The position numbers were made by a program, and so were the translations under genes. This document shows, piece after piece, positions 55,290 to 63,045 of a stretch of 64,000 bases of DNA (position 1 is the first letter of the stretch; each line of letters begins with the position of its first letter). The stretch lies in the NCBI GenBank assembly GCA_035527755.1, contig DATKZX010000019.1, forward strand, positions 98,113 through 162,112, given 5' to 3'. Below the pieces are notes generated by a model that worked only from the letters and a program-made list of their open reading frames with translations, was not told where the DNA came from and made no database searches. Origin of the DNA: Methanomassiliicoccales archaeon. Lineage in GTDB: Archaea > Thermoplasmatota > Thermoplasmata > Methanomassiliicoccales > UBA472.

Positions 55290-55625
55290 ATCAATTGTTT
55301 CGATATCACTGTTCCCGGTGTCCTGACGGACCAGGAGTGGACGGCCCTCCACCAGCATGGCCGACAATTTGCGCCGCCCGCTGTCTACGCACCTCCATAC
55401 CGTTCCCCGGGAAACTCCCATGGAAAGAGCTGCCTCCTCCTGGCTTTGCCCGAGATAATCCACCAAACGCAAGGCTTCGACCTCATCGTGCCCGATCAAA
55501 ATTGGCACCCTGGCCTCACCCTCTTTGGGAAAGAAGCTATCGAAATCGATGATGCTCAATATGTTACGGGGTTTCATTGGTCGACCAGGTCCGCCCCCTC
55601 TCCGGCAGCATTGATTTCTTGGCAT
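55287..55625 (-). CDS. DUF134 family helix-turn-helix regulator
   Basis: A 112-residue protein: PKEG segment, a helix-turn-helix ALRLVDYLGQSQEEAALSMGVSRGTVWRCVDSGRRKL and an acidic end. DUF134 proteins resemble sigma-factor-like winged helices and sit beside NifX/MRP clusters. It is encoded just upstream of the DUF5320 operon on the same strand and is the natural candidate for the operator-binding protein. It overlaps no neighbour but shares the intergenic region with larE. Confidence 0.85.
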   Translation of the reverse strand: MPRNQCCRRGGGPGRPMKPRNILSIIDFDSFFPKEGEARVPILIGHDEVEALRLVDYLGQSQEEAALSMGVSRGTVWRCVDSGRRKLSAMLVEGRPLLVRQDTGNSDIETID

Positions 55626-55645
55626 ATGAACGTAAACGATGTTCG

Positions 55646-55660
55646 ATTAAAAATAAATAA
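55646..55660 (+). promoter_or_regulatory. TATA element of larE
   Basis: ATTAAAAATAAATAA lies 29-43 nt before ATG 55689; it supports that start over the much longer open frame. Confidence 0.55.
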
Positions 55661-55688
55661 TGTTGCGTGGCTTGTACCGTTGAACTAC

Positions 55689-56465
55689 ATGACCGATGCC
55701 AATGAAAAATATCAGAGATTGGTCGATCTCATACGGGGAATGGGCAAGGTCGCCGTTGCCTTCTCCGGGGGCGTTGACAGCACCCTGTTACTAAAGGCCG
55801 CCCTGGATTCCGGAGCGGATGTGACCACTTTCATGGCCATTGGGGACACGTTCTCTCTCAAGGTACAGAATAACGCATTGGAACTCGCGGAGAAGATGGG
55901 GGTCGAAGTGGTCCTGATCAAGACCGATCTTGTGAACGACGAATGTTTCAAACGTAACTGGGATGACCGTTGCTATATCTGCAAGAGCACCATCTTTCGA
56001 ATGATCAAGAAGGCGAGCCAGGACGAAGAGATCACCCACATACTCGATGGGAGCCAGATGGATGATCTTAAAGAGGTGCGTCCTGGACGGGCGGCACTAA
56101 TGGAGCTGAACGTCCGATCACCGCTGGTCGAAGTGAAATTGAACAAGGAGGATGTGCGTTCTCTCCTGAAACAGATGGAACTTCCCAATTGGAACGCCAC
56201 GAGCAATACCTGTCTGGCCACCCGCATTCCTTACGATGTGCGTATCACCGAGGAGCAGTTAAAAAGGGTGAACAAGGCCGAAGCCTTGCTTGCCCCCTTT
56301 GATTTCAAACAGCTTCGCGTCCGGGACCACGGTTACTGGGCTCGCATCGAGGTGGCCCCGGAAGAGATACCTAGACTGTTCTCTGAAAGGGGAAAGGTGG
56401 TGGAGCTGTTACGCCCCTTGGGCTATCGACGGTTATCCATGGACATGGAAGGTTACGATCACTGA
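55689..56465 (+). CDS. larE: ATP-dependent sacrificial sulfur transferase LarE
   Basis: A 258-residue PP-loop protein with SGGVDSTLL near residue 23-31. It contains RCYICKSTIF and SNTCLATRIPY; the resulting three cysteines (C-x2-C plus one) match LarE forms that hold a [4Fe-4S] cluster instead of donating a single sacrificial cysteine. It adds sulfur to the pincer nucleotide. The frame extends upstream but the TATA element and short leader favour ATG 55689. Its 3' end overlaps the PmbA-like gene by 7 nt. Confidence 0.88.
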   Translation: MTDANEKYQRLVDLIRGMGKVAVAFSGGVDSTLLLKAALDSGADVTTFMAIGDTFSLKVQNNALELAEKMGVEVVLIKTDLVNDECFKRNWDDRCYICKSTIFRMIKKASQDEEITHILDGSQMDDLKEVRPGRAALMELNVRSPLVEVKLNKEDVRSLLKQMELPNWNATSNTCLATRIPYDVRITEEQLKRVNKAEALLAPFDFKQLRVRDHGYWARIEVAPEEIPRLFSERGKVVELLRPLGYRRLSMDMEGYDH

Positions 56466-57790
56466 GAGGAGGCGGTGAACTGCACCTCGCTCACCAGCGC
56501 CGTCGGCGTTAGCGTAGGCGTCCCCACCTCCCACCATTTGATCCATTTCCGCTCTTTGCTCAGACCTTTCACCCTCTGAAGCATTTTGAGCACGTTGTCG
56601 CTGATGCGCAGCTCCTTCAAGGACGACACTACCTGACCGTCCTCGATCAGGAACATGGCGTCCCTGGGAATGGCGGAAAAATCCCCGGTGGCGTAGTTTT
56701 GATACCTCAGATACCAATCATTGGTGACGTATATCCCCCGATCGATCTGCGATATCAACTTCTCCGCGGAGACGTTGCCTGGACCTACCTGCAGGCAGAA
56801 CGGCGCCGGAGCGATGAGACCGGCGTTAGCGGTGCTCTGGGTGCCGAACTTTTCCGCCGTGGCGCTGTTATGCAGGAAGGTCTTGAGCACCCCTTTTTCC
56901 AGTATGGCCTTTCGGCGGGTCGGTAACCCTTCGGCGTCGAACGGCGAAGCCCCATACGCATGCGGATCGGTGGCGTCCTCGATAAGTTCCATATTCTCGC
57001 TGGCCACCTGCATACCGATCTTACCGGTGAGAAAGGACATGCCAGCGTCCACATAGAAGGCGGAGGCGAATCGTCCTACCTGGCTGATGATGTCGGCAAA
57101 GACCATCGGTCCCAGGACCGCGTCCATTTTTCCAGGGGAGCCCTTCACCGGGTCCTTGGCCGCCTTGGCCAGCTCCCCCGCCTCCCGCCCCGCCTCGGCC
57201 GGGCCGAACCCGGCCTCGTCGGCTGATACTGACAATGAGTGGCCTGAAGCCAGACCATCCCCGAAAGCACGTATGGAGAGCTCCAAAGACGGCCGATACG
57301 CCAGACCACGAACATCGCCGCTGGTTGCCAGATGAGCGATGCTGTTCCTAGCGACCAGAGAACCGGCGGTGCGTAGGGCACCGGCCTTCCTCGCCGCGGC
57401 GATGGCCTCCTGGGCCCAGTGGACCGCCTGATCGGGACCGTTCGGCACCGTGGCCTTCTTCAACAGCTCAGGGTCATAATCGAACGGACCATGAGGCAGG
57501 GGTGCGTACAGGCTGGACTCAGGAGTGTTGGACGCCATTGCCACTGCTTCACGGCAGGCCTTCTCCAAACCTCGAACGCCGAGGTCCAATACATTGATGC
57601 CAGCCTTCCTCCGACCCATGCAAACGAAGATGTTGGCCGACACCTCGTCCAGAGAATTGACCACGGTCACCTGGTCATTGGAGAAGCGCACCATGCTCTC
57701 TTCATTGTTCGTCACGGAGACCACCACGTCGTTGGCTCCCAGCCGGCGGCAGATGCTCAGAGCGCTCTCGCAGACCTCCTGCGGTTTCAC
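56459..57790 (-). CDS. pmbA: TldE/PmbA-like metalloprotease subunit
   Basis: A 443-residue protein of the TldE/PmbA family: GLASGHSLSVSADEAGFG, GPMVFADIISQVGRFASAFYVDAGMSFL, and the C-terminal YATGDFSAIPRDAM. It lacks the HExxxH of the partner, as expected of the non-catalytic subunit. GTG 57790 overlaps the tldD stop by 4 nt (GTGA). TldD/TldE complexes are peptidases that act on small ribosomal or modified peptides in bacteria. Confidence 0.92.
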   Translation of the reverse strand: MKPQEVCESALSICRRLGANDVVVSVTNNEESMVRFSNDQVTVVNSLDEVSANIFVCMGRRKAGINVLDLGVRGLEKACREAVAMASNTPESSLYAPLPHGPFDYDPELLKKATVPNGPDQAVHWAQEAIAAARKAGALRTAGSLVARNSIAHLATSGDVRGLAYRPSLELSIRAFGDGLASGHSLSVSADEAGFGPAEAGREAGELAKAAKDPVKGSPGKMDAVLGPMVFADIISQVGRFASAFYVDAGMSFLTGKIGMQVASENMELIEDATDPHAYGASPFDAEGLPTRRKAILEKGVLKTFLHNSATAEKFGTQSTANAGLIAPAPFCLQVGPGNVSAEKLISQIDRGIYVTNDWYLRYQNYATGDFSAIPRDAMFLIEDGQVVSSLKELRISDNVLKMLQRVKGLSKERKWIKWWEVGTPTLTPTALVSEVQFTASSQ

Positions 57791-59223
57791 GACGATCCCT
57801 CCATGGTTATTCCTCGCAGACGGAGGTGCGGTCCACCGGTACCCACCGGTATCCCCTGCATGGGGTCGCCCTTGCCGCAATAGGCCGAGGAGAACTCCAG
57901 TTCATCGCCTACGGCGTCCACTGCCTTCCAGAGACCTGGCGTGGTTATTTCCAGAACAGGATTGCGGACCAGTGAGGTCAGTTCACCGTCCTTTATGCTG
58001 TAGGCTTCCAACCCCACGTACTTCTGGTTGTATCTGCGGTCGTCGATGTTCCATTCCATGAAGTTCTTGAGATAGATACCGGAGCGAACGTCCTCGAGCA
58101 TTTCCTCCAGCGAATGGTCGCCCGGTTCCACGAAGGTGTTGGCCATGCGAACGATGGGCTCCCTATCGTAGGCCACTGATCGAGAGGAACCGTTGCTGGT
58201 CACCCCGAACTCGGCGGCCGTCTCCCGGTCGTGCAGAAACTCGTTGATGACGCCCCCTTTGATCAGATAGCGTCGCCTGGCCTTGACACCTTCCTCGTCG
58301 TAAAGATAGTATCCGAAGGAGTGGGGGATGGTAGGATCGTCCACGACGTTCACCAGGTCACTTCCCACCTTCAATCCCAGAGAGTCCTTCGAAAGATAGG
58401 TCTCCCCGGCCTGGGCCGCCTCTCTTCCGAGTATGCGGTCCCCCTCACCAGGGTGGCCGCTGGACTCGTGGCTCACCAGTCCTACGACCTCGGGACCGAG
58501 GATGACATCCATCTTGCCCCCCTTGAGGGGCTTGGCATCCCGCAGTATCTTTGACAGGGTCTTGGTCTCACGTCCGAAGACCGATGGCAGGTCCCACCGC
58601 TCCACTCCCTCCCATCCGGCAGACTCGCCGCGGGAGATGATGCGCTGCATCGTCCCCTTTTCAGAGTGCAGCGCCGTCAAAAAGACATGCATGGAAACGC
58701 GGGGCACGACGCTGTGCACTCGACCTCCGTCAGAATTGAGGATGGTCCGCTCCGTGGTCAACGCGTCCAGGCTGATGTATCGACCAGGTAGCTTAATGCC
58801 TGAGCGCTCGGCGGCCTCCAGTGCCGAGGAATCGGCATCCTTGAGAAGCTCCAATCTCGACTCCCAGGGAACGTTCTCAAAAGAAACGCGTGGTTTGAGC
58901 ATATGGTCCGCCACGACCATTTCAGCCGGGGACATGATTATCGGGGTCCTTCTGGCGGAAGCGGCGGCAAAGGCGCCCTTCACAACCTTACTGACCAGGG
59001 AGTCGAGGGACCTCTTTCCCAGGACATTTGTCGCCCCGAAGCTCAAAGCCCCGTTCACCAGTACTCGGACCGATATGCCGCGCTGCGTATCCACCGACGT
59101 GGCCTCGGGCGTTCCGCTCTTCATCAGGATCGATTCATTACGATCGGATTGATATCTAGCCTCAGCATAGGATGCGCCATGAGACCTGGCCCGTTGCACC
59201 GCCCTCTCCAGAAGGTCTTCCAT
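57787..59223 (-). CDS. tldD: TldD metalloprotease subunit
   Basis: A 478-residue subunit with the HExxxH zinc motif (HESSGHPGEGD), DDPTIPHSFGYYLYDEEG and TNGSSRS-like loops. It pairs with the PmbA-like gene to form a heterodimeric protease whose active site opens on unfolded substrates. Order tldD then tldE is the usual one. The promoter lies within 59224-59312. Confidence 0.94.
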   Translation of the reverse strand: MEDLLERAVQRARSHGASYAEARYQSDRNESILMKSGTPEATSVDTQRGISVRVLVNGALSFGATNVLGKRSLDSLVSKVVKGAFAAASARRTPIIMSPAEMVVADHMLKPRVSFENVPWESRLELLKDADSSALEAAERSGIKLPGRYISLDALTTERTILNSDGGRVHSVVPRVSMHVFLTALHSEKGTMQRIISRGESAGWEGVERWDLPSVFGRETKTLSKILRDAKPLKGGKMDVILGPEVVGLVSHESSGHPGEGDRILGREAAQAGETYLSKDSLGLKVGSDLVNVVDDPTIPHSFGYYLYDEEGVKARRRYLIKGGVINEFLHDRETAAEFGVTSNGSSRSVAYDREPIVRMANTFVEPGDHSLEEMLEDVRSGIYLKNFMEWNIDDRRYNQKYVGLEAYSIKDGELTSLVRNPVLEITTPGLWKAVDAVGDELEFSSAYCGKGDPMQGIPVGTGGPHLRLRGITMEGSS

Positions 59224-59312
59224 CAGATCACTCGAGCAGGTAATCGCTCAGGACTTAGATATAACCGCCCGGGTCAAAATAAATAATAAGGTGGTTCGAC
59301 CTAGTTTCTACC

Positions 59313-59867
59313 ATGCGGATCTCGGTTACAATCCTGCAGTACGACCACGGGATCGTCAGACAAGTACTGGATGTAGTAGGTGAACTGGTACGTACGCACC
59401 GAGCGCCACAACATATCCCCGAACTCCAGGAAGCCGTGGCCTTTCTGGAGCAGTTCCTGGACCGTTTCCATCATGCCAAGGAAGAGCTCTTCCTCTTCCC
59501 GGCGGCGGCCCGTGAGTGCCCCAAGATCGCCGAGACCTTGGAACATCTTAAGAAGGATCATGCCGAGGCACGTGAAATGATCAAGACCACCCTGAAAGTG
59601 ATCAAGGCCGATGACGTCGAAACCATGGAGGAGGAGATACGAAAGCTGGTCGACCTCATGACCGTGCACATAGCCGAGGAGGAGAACCAGGTCTTTCCGA
59701 TAATCGAGAACGAACTGCAGCTGGAGACGGACGCCAACATACACGCGCAATACGAGAAGTTCACGGACAAGGAGTTCGGCAAAGGCTATTATCAAGCGGC
59801 AGAGGAATTCGCCAGCGATATCCAAGAACGCTTGCTCGGTCCGGGGCACTTCAAAGGAATTGCCTGA
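59313..59867 (+). CDS. Hemerythrin-like domain protein
   Basis: A 184-residue four-helix protein with iron ligand-like residues: ILQYDHGIVRQV, FHHAKEE, HLKKDHAEARE and VHIAEEENQVFP. This HHE-type pattern binds a di-iron centre and occurs in oxygen sensing, oxygen binding or repair of iron-sulphur centres. It precedes a tRNA gene on the opposite strand. Confidence 0.9.
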   Translation: MRISVTILQYDHGIVRQVLDVVGELVRTHRAPQHIPELQEAVAFLEQFLDRFHHAKEELFLFPAAARECPKIAETLEHLKKDHAEAREMIKTTLKVIKADDVETMEEEIRKLVDLMTVHIAEEENQVFPIIENELQLETDANIHAQYEKFTDKEFGKGYYQAAEEFASDIQERLLGPGHFKGIA

Positions 59868-59883
59868 TGGCAAAGAAAAGAAG

Positions 59884-59991
59884 TGGCGCCAAGGAGGAGA
59901 TTTGAACTCCCGAGACGTGAAGTCAGTAGCTGTCCCTTCGACCTGAAGGTCGATTCGAGGCTACCGCCTTACCGGACTAGGCTACCTTGGC
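59884..59991 (-). tRNA. tRNA-Ser (CGA) with a 22-nt anticodon-loop intron and encoded CCA
   Basis: Acceptor GCCAAGG pairs with CCTTGGC; discriminator G73 and CCA are genomic (59884-59886). D-arm GCC...GGC and a long variable arm GAC-TTCAC-GTC make it a type II tRNA. Anticodon stem GTAGC/GCTAC closes a loop CTCGAA + 22-nt insert + A, giving anticodon CGA for serine after splicing at the standard 37/38 position. T-arm GGGAG-TTCAAAT-CTCCT fits. Confidence 0.85.
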
Positions 59992-60077
59992 CCAAGGGCG
60001 GAATGGAGTTTAATATTTTAAGGCTTGGCAATCAGATAAATAAATTCAGAGGAATGACCTGTCAAGGATGAACAGCG

Positions 60078-60278
60078 ATGGAAGTGAAAGTTGCCTTTAA
60101 CAAGAGGACCGAGGTCCTGTCGATCGGTGATGAGGAGACGGTCGCGGGTCTGCTCAGGGCCATGGACCTTTTTCCGGATTCACATATAGTCGTTCGCGGT
60201 AAGAGCCCCATACCTCTGACGGAGAGGATCAGGGAGGGTGACGAACTTCGTATCGTCAAGGTGGCATCGGGCGGATGA
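60078..60278 (+). CDS. Small ubiquitin-like/MoaD-ThiS-like protein
   Basis: A 66-residue beta-grasp protein: MEVKVAFNKRTEVLSIGDEE, then IPLTERIREGDELRIVKVASGG with a C-terminal Gly-Gly. It could be conjugated or thiocarboxylated as SAMP, ThiS or MoaD proteins are; the short gene and GG end fit SAMP2/Urm1-like factors in tRNA thiolation. No E1-like partner gene is adjacent. Confidence 0.8.
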   Translation: MEVKVAFNKRTEVLSIGDEETVAGLLRAMDLFPDSHIVVRGKSPIPLTERIREGDELRIVKVASGG

Positions 60279-60283
60279 CGTCT

Positions 60284-60295
60284 GTTTTTATATCC
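60284..60295 (+). promoter_or_regulatory. TATA element of the MscS gene
   Basis: GTTTTTATATCC lies 22-33 nt before ATG 60317; leaderless transcription is likely. Confidence 0.55.
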
Positions 60296-60316
60296 AGTAT
60301 GATGTATAGATGATAG

Positions 60317-61249
60317 ATGTGGAAGAGGGCTCTCAACCTATCATTGCTCATCGTTTCTGCGATAGCACTGTGGATAGCCGATCTTTATTATCCAGAACCC
60401 AACCTCAATAAAGGATTCCAGACATTGGTGGCTCTGGCGATCATCTACCTGGTTTTCTCGATATTGCTGACCAGCTTCGTATCTGGTAGGCTAAGCGACA
60501 AGAAGACCCGATACTCAGTGCGCAAGGTCTTCTCCATTCTCAGCCTGATATTCTCCATCGGTGCGATCATCACCGTTTGGGTCACCGACCCACAGACGTT
60601 GGTCGTCTCCTATGGATTGTTCGCAGCGGGACTTGCCATAGCCCTGCAGGACGTCTTCAAGAACTTGGCCGGGGGGTTCATCATCTTTATAGAATCTCCC
60701 TACAGGGTCGGGGACCGGGTCATGATGAAGGATGTGGTCGGCGATGTCATTGACATCGGCATCATGTACACCACGCTCCTGGAGCTGAGGGAGTGGGTCG
60801 ACGGGGACCAGGCCACGGGAAGATTGGTGATCCTTCCCAATGGACATCTGTTATCCGGATCCATCTTCAATTACACCAAGGACAACAACTTCCTTTGGGA
60901 CGAACTGGTCATCCCTATCTCCTATGACAACGATTGGAAGGCCGCCTCGGAACTGACGGTGGAGATCGTCAAGAGAGAGACCGCGACCGTAACGGCAAAG
61001 GCCGAGGCGGAGATCGCGATCATGATGGGGAAATATTATCTGACCAAGCGGGAGGTGGAATCGAAGGTGAACATAGTGCTTACGAGCAACTATATTGAAT
61101 TCCACGTTCGATACATTTGCGAGACCAGGGGACGACGGGGAACTCGCAACACCTTATCACGCATACTCTTAGAGGAATATGAGAAGAACGGTGTCGCGGT
61201 CGGTTCGTCGACATTGGAGATCACCAAGTTCCCCGATTTGGATAAGTGA
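60317..61249 (+). CDS. mscS: MscS-family mechanosensitive channel
   Basis: A 310-residue channel with three to four N-terminal helices, a pore helix (GLFAAGLAIALQDVFKNLAGG), a beta domain (ESPYRVGDRVMMKDVVGDVIDIGIMYTTLLE, PNGHLLSGSIFNYT) and a C-terminal alpha-beta domain. It relieves hypoosmotic pressure. The start at ATG 60317 fits the TATA element. It is monocistronic. Confidence 0.92.
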   Translation: MWKRALNLSLLIVSAIALWIADLYYPEPNLNKGFQTLVALAIIYLVFSILLTSFVSGRLSDKKTRYSVRKVFSILSLIFSIGAIITVWVTDPQTLVVSYGLFAAGLAIALQDVFKNLAGGFIIFIESPYRVGDRVMMKDVVGDVIDIGIMYTTLLELREWVDGDQATGRLVILPNGHLLSGSIFNYTKDNNFLWDELVIPISYDNDWKAASELTVEIVKRETATVTAKAEAEIAIMMGKYYLTKREVESKVNIVLTSNYIEFHVRYICETRGRRGTRNTLSRILLEEYEKNGVAVGSSTLEITKFPDLDK

Positions 61250-61517
61250 TATCCTATCGTGGTCGTTATGACCTGAACGGATTTTCTCATCACAAAGTTT
61301 ATAAGTTAAAGAAAAATTATGACATCGTCAATCAAGGCCTGGAAAAATTAGCTGGGCTTTCCTATATCATGATCACTATCATCCATAGATCATCTGACCG
61401 TGAGTGATGGTCATATGAAATGGTCAACGCGTGCCTGACCCAGAAGGGGTCAGGGGCGAGATATGAAACAGGTATTCGGGAGTTTATCTTCTTTTCCAGT
61501 CCAGAAGAGGTGAAACT
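61250..61517 (+). other. Leader of dnaG with nested hairpins
   Basis: A TATA element GTTTATAAGTT at 61297-61307 predicts a start near 61328, hence a leader of about 190 nt. It contains a perfect 8-bp stem CCTGACCC-AGAAG-GGGTCAGG (61434-61454), and repeated TGACC/GGTCA pairs (61395-61399, 61409-61413, 61422-61426, 61436-61440, 61448-61452) that can pair in alternative ways. No known riboswitch recognised. Confidence 0.45.
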
Positions 61518-63044
61518 ATGAATATTGACCCAAGCACCACCAAGTATCTGGTCAAGGCCAAGCTGAACGCTGACGGCATTGTAGAAAAACCAGACGTGGT
61601 AGGAGCTATATTCGGACAGACCGAGGGTCTGTTGGGGGACGAGCTCGACCTGAGAGACCTGCAGAAAAGTGGCAGGATCGGCAGGATCGAGGTTGACGTT
61701 CACTCCAGACAAGGTAAGTCCGAAGGACAGATACTGATACCATCAAGCTTAGATCAAGTCGAGACCGTTATCTTAGCCTCGGCACTGGAGACCATCGACA
61801 GGGTGGGTCCGTGCAAGGCCAAGATCATCGTGGAGTCCATCGAGGACGTACGTGTCGTTAAACGTGAGAGGATCATCGAGAGGGCCAGGGAACTGCTGAC
61901 CGAGCTGATCAAGCAGTCCAAGACCAGCGGGATCGATCTCACCGAAAGCGTGCGCCAGTCCGTTCAGGTGGAGGAGATAATCTACTTCGGCAAAGATAGG
62001 CTGCCGGCCGGACCGAACGTCCAGGAATCCGACGCCATCATCGTCGTTGAAGGTCGCTCCGACGTACTGAACCTGTTGAAATCTGGAATCAAGAACGCCA
62101 TTGCGGTCGAGGGGACGAACGTTCCAAAGACCATCATGGACCTGAGCAAGGAAAGGGTCATCACCGCTTTCGTCGACGGCGACAGAGGCGGAGAGCTGAT
62201 CCTGCGCGAGCTGTTCCAGGTGGCCGAGGTCGACTTCGTGGCACGGGCGCCCCGCGCTCATGAGGTAGAGGAACTGACCCAGAAACAGATCATGAAATGC
62301 CTGCGGAACAAGATCCCAGGAGACCAGTTCATTGAGATGTTCGGTCTGGAATCGGATTCCGGCAACGGTAACGGCAAGGACAAGACCCGAGGCGACAAGG
62401 TCGAACGTCTGGAACGCTTCGAGCAGGCCGAGAAGGCCGACCGGGAGAAGACCCCCGACAAGGATGATCGGGAAGAACCCGCCCCTCAGCCACGCGCTGA
62501 CAAGGAGCAGAAATTCGACCGTGAGGAGAGGGAGCCCCGTGCAGGAAGGCATGACAGAAAGGAACGTCCCGAAAAGGAGCCTCGCTCGGAGAAGCCGGTC
62601 AAGACCGATCGCCGCGATCGCGAGGAACCCAAGGCGGAACATGCTGAGCCCCGACCCGAGAGGCACGAGCGCTTCGAGCGCCAGGAGAAGTCCTTCGGAG
62701 AGGAGAAGGAGTTGGAGGAGCGTAAGCCTAGCTCCCGCAAGCAGCTCTCCGCCGCACAGGAGAAGTATAAGGGAATGATCAACGAACTGTCATCCTCGTC
62801 CAAAGCGCGCATCATCGACGCCAAGGGCGGTGTCCTGAAAGAGGTGGCAGTGAAGGAGCTGGTCAACACCTTGAAGGAGGAGAAGGACCCGGTATCCGCG
62901 GTGGTCTTCGACGGGATCATCACCCAGAGGATATTGGACCTGGCCTCCGACCTGAAGATCGTCACCATAGTCGGCACCAAGATGGGCAACATCACCAAAC
63001 AGCCGGCCGGTATCGATATCTGGTCCAAGGACGACCTGAACTGA
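61518..63044 (+). CDS. dnaG: Archaeal DnaG-like primase
   Basis: A 508-residue archaeal DnaG. The TOPRIM domain holds VVEGRSDVLNL (about 177-187) and FVDGDRGGELILREL (about 218-232), followed by a region binding exosome partner in related archaea. Residues about 283-400 are very rich in Glu/Arg/Lys/Asp/Pro, a disordered-like linker. The C-terminal domain resumes near SAAQEKYKGMINEL. Archaeal DnaG associates with the RNA exosome and can act as primase. RBS GAGGTGA precedes the ATG. The next gene begins one base after the stop. Confidence 0.92.
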   Translation: MNIDPSTTKYLVKAKLNADGIVEKPDVVGAIFGQTEGLLGDELDLRDLQKSGRIGRIEVDVHSRQGKSEGQILIPSSLDQVETVILASALETIDRVGPCKAKIIVESIEDVRVVKRERIIERARELLTELIKQSKTSGIDLTESVRQSVQVEEIIYFGKDRLPAGPNVQESDAIIVVEGRSDVLNLLKSGIKNAIAVEGTNVPKTIMDLSKERVITAFVDGDRGGELILRELFQVAEVDFVARAPRAHEVEELTQKQIMKCLRNKIPGDQFIEMFGLESDSGNGNGKDKTRGDKVERLERFEQAEKADREKTPDKDDREEPAPQPRADKEQKFDREEREPRAGRHDRKERPEKEPRSEKPVKTDRRDREEPKAEHAEPRPERHERFERQEKSFGEEKELEERKPSSRKQLSAAQEKYKGMINELSSSSKARIIDAKGGVLKEVAVKELVNTLKEEKDPVSAVVFDGIITQRILDLASDLKIVTIVGTKMGNITKQPAGIDIWSKDDLN

Positions 63045-63045
63045 T

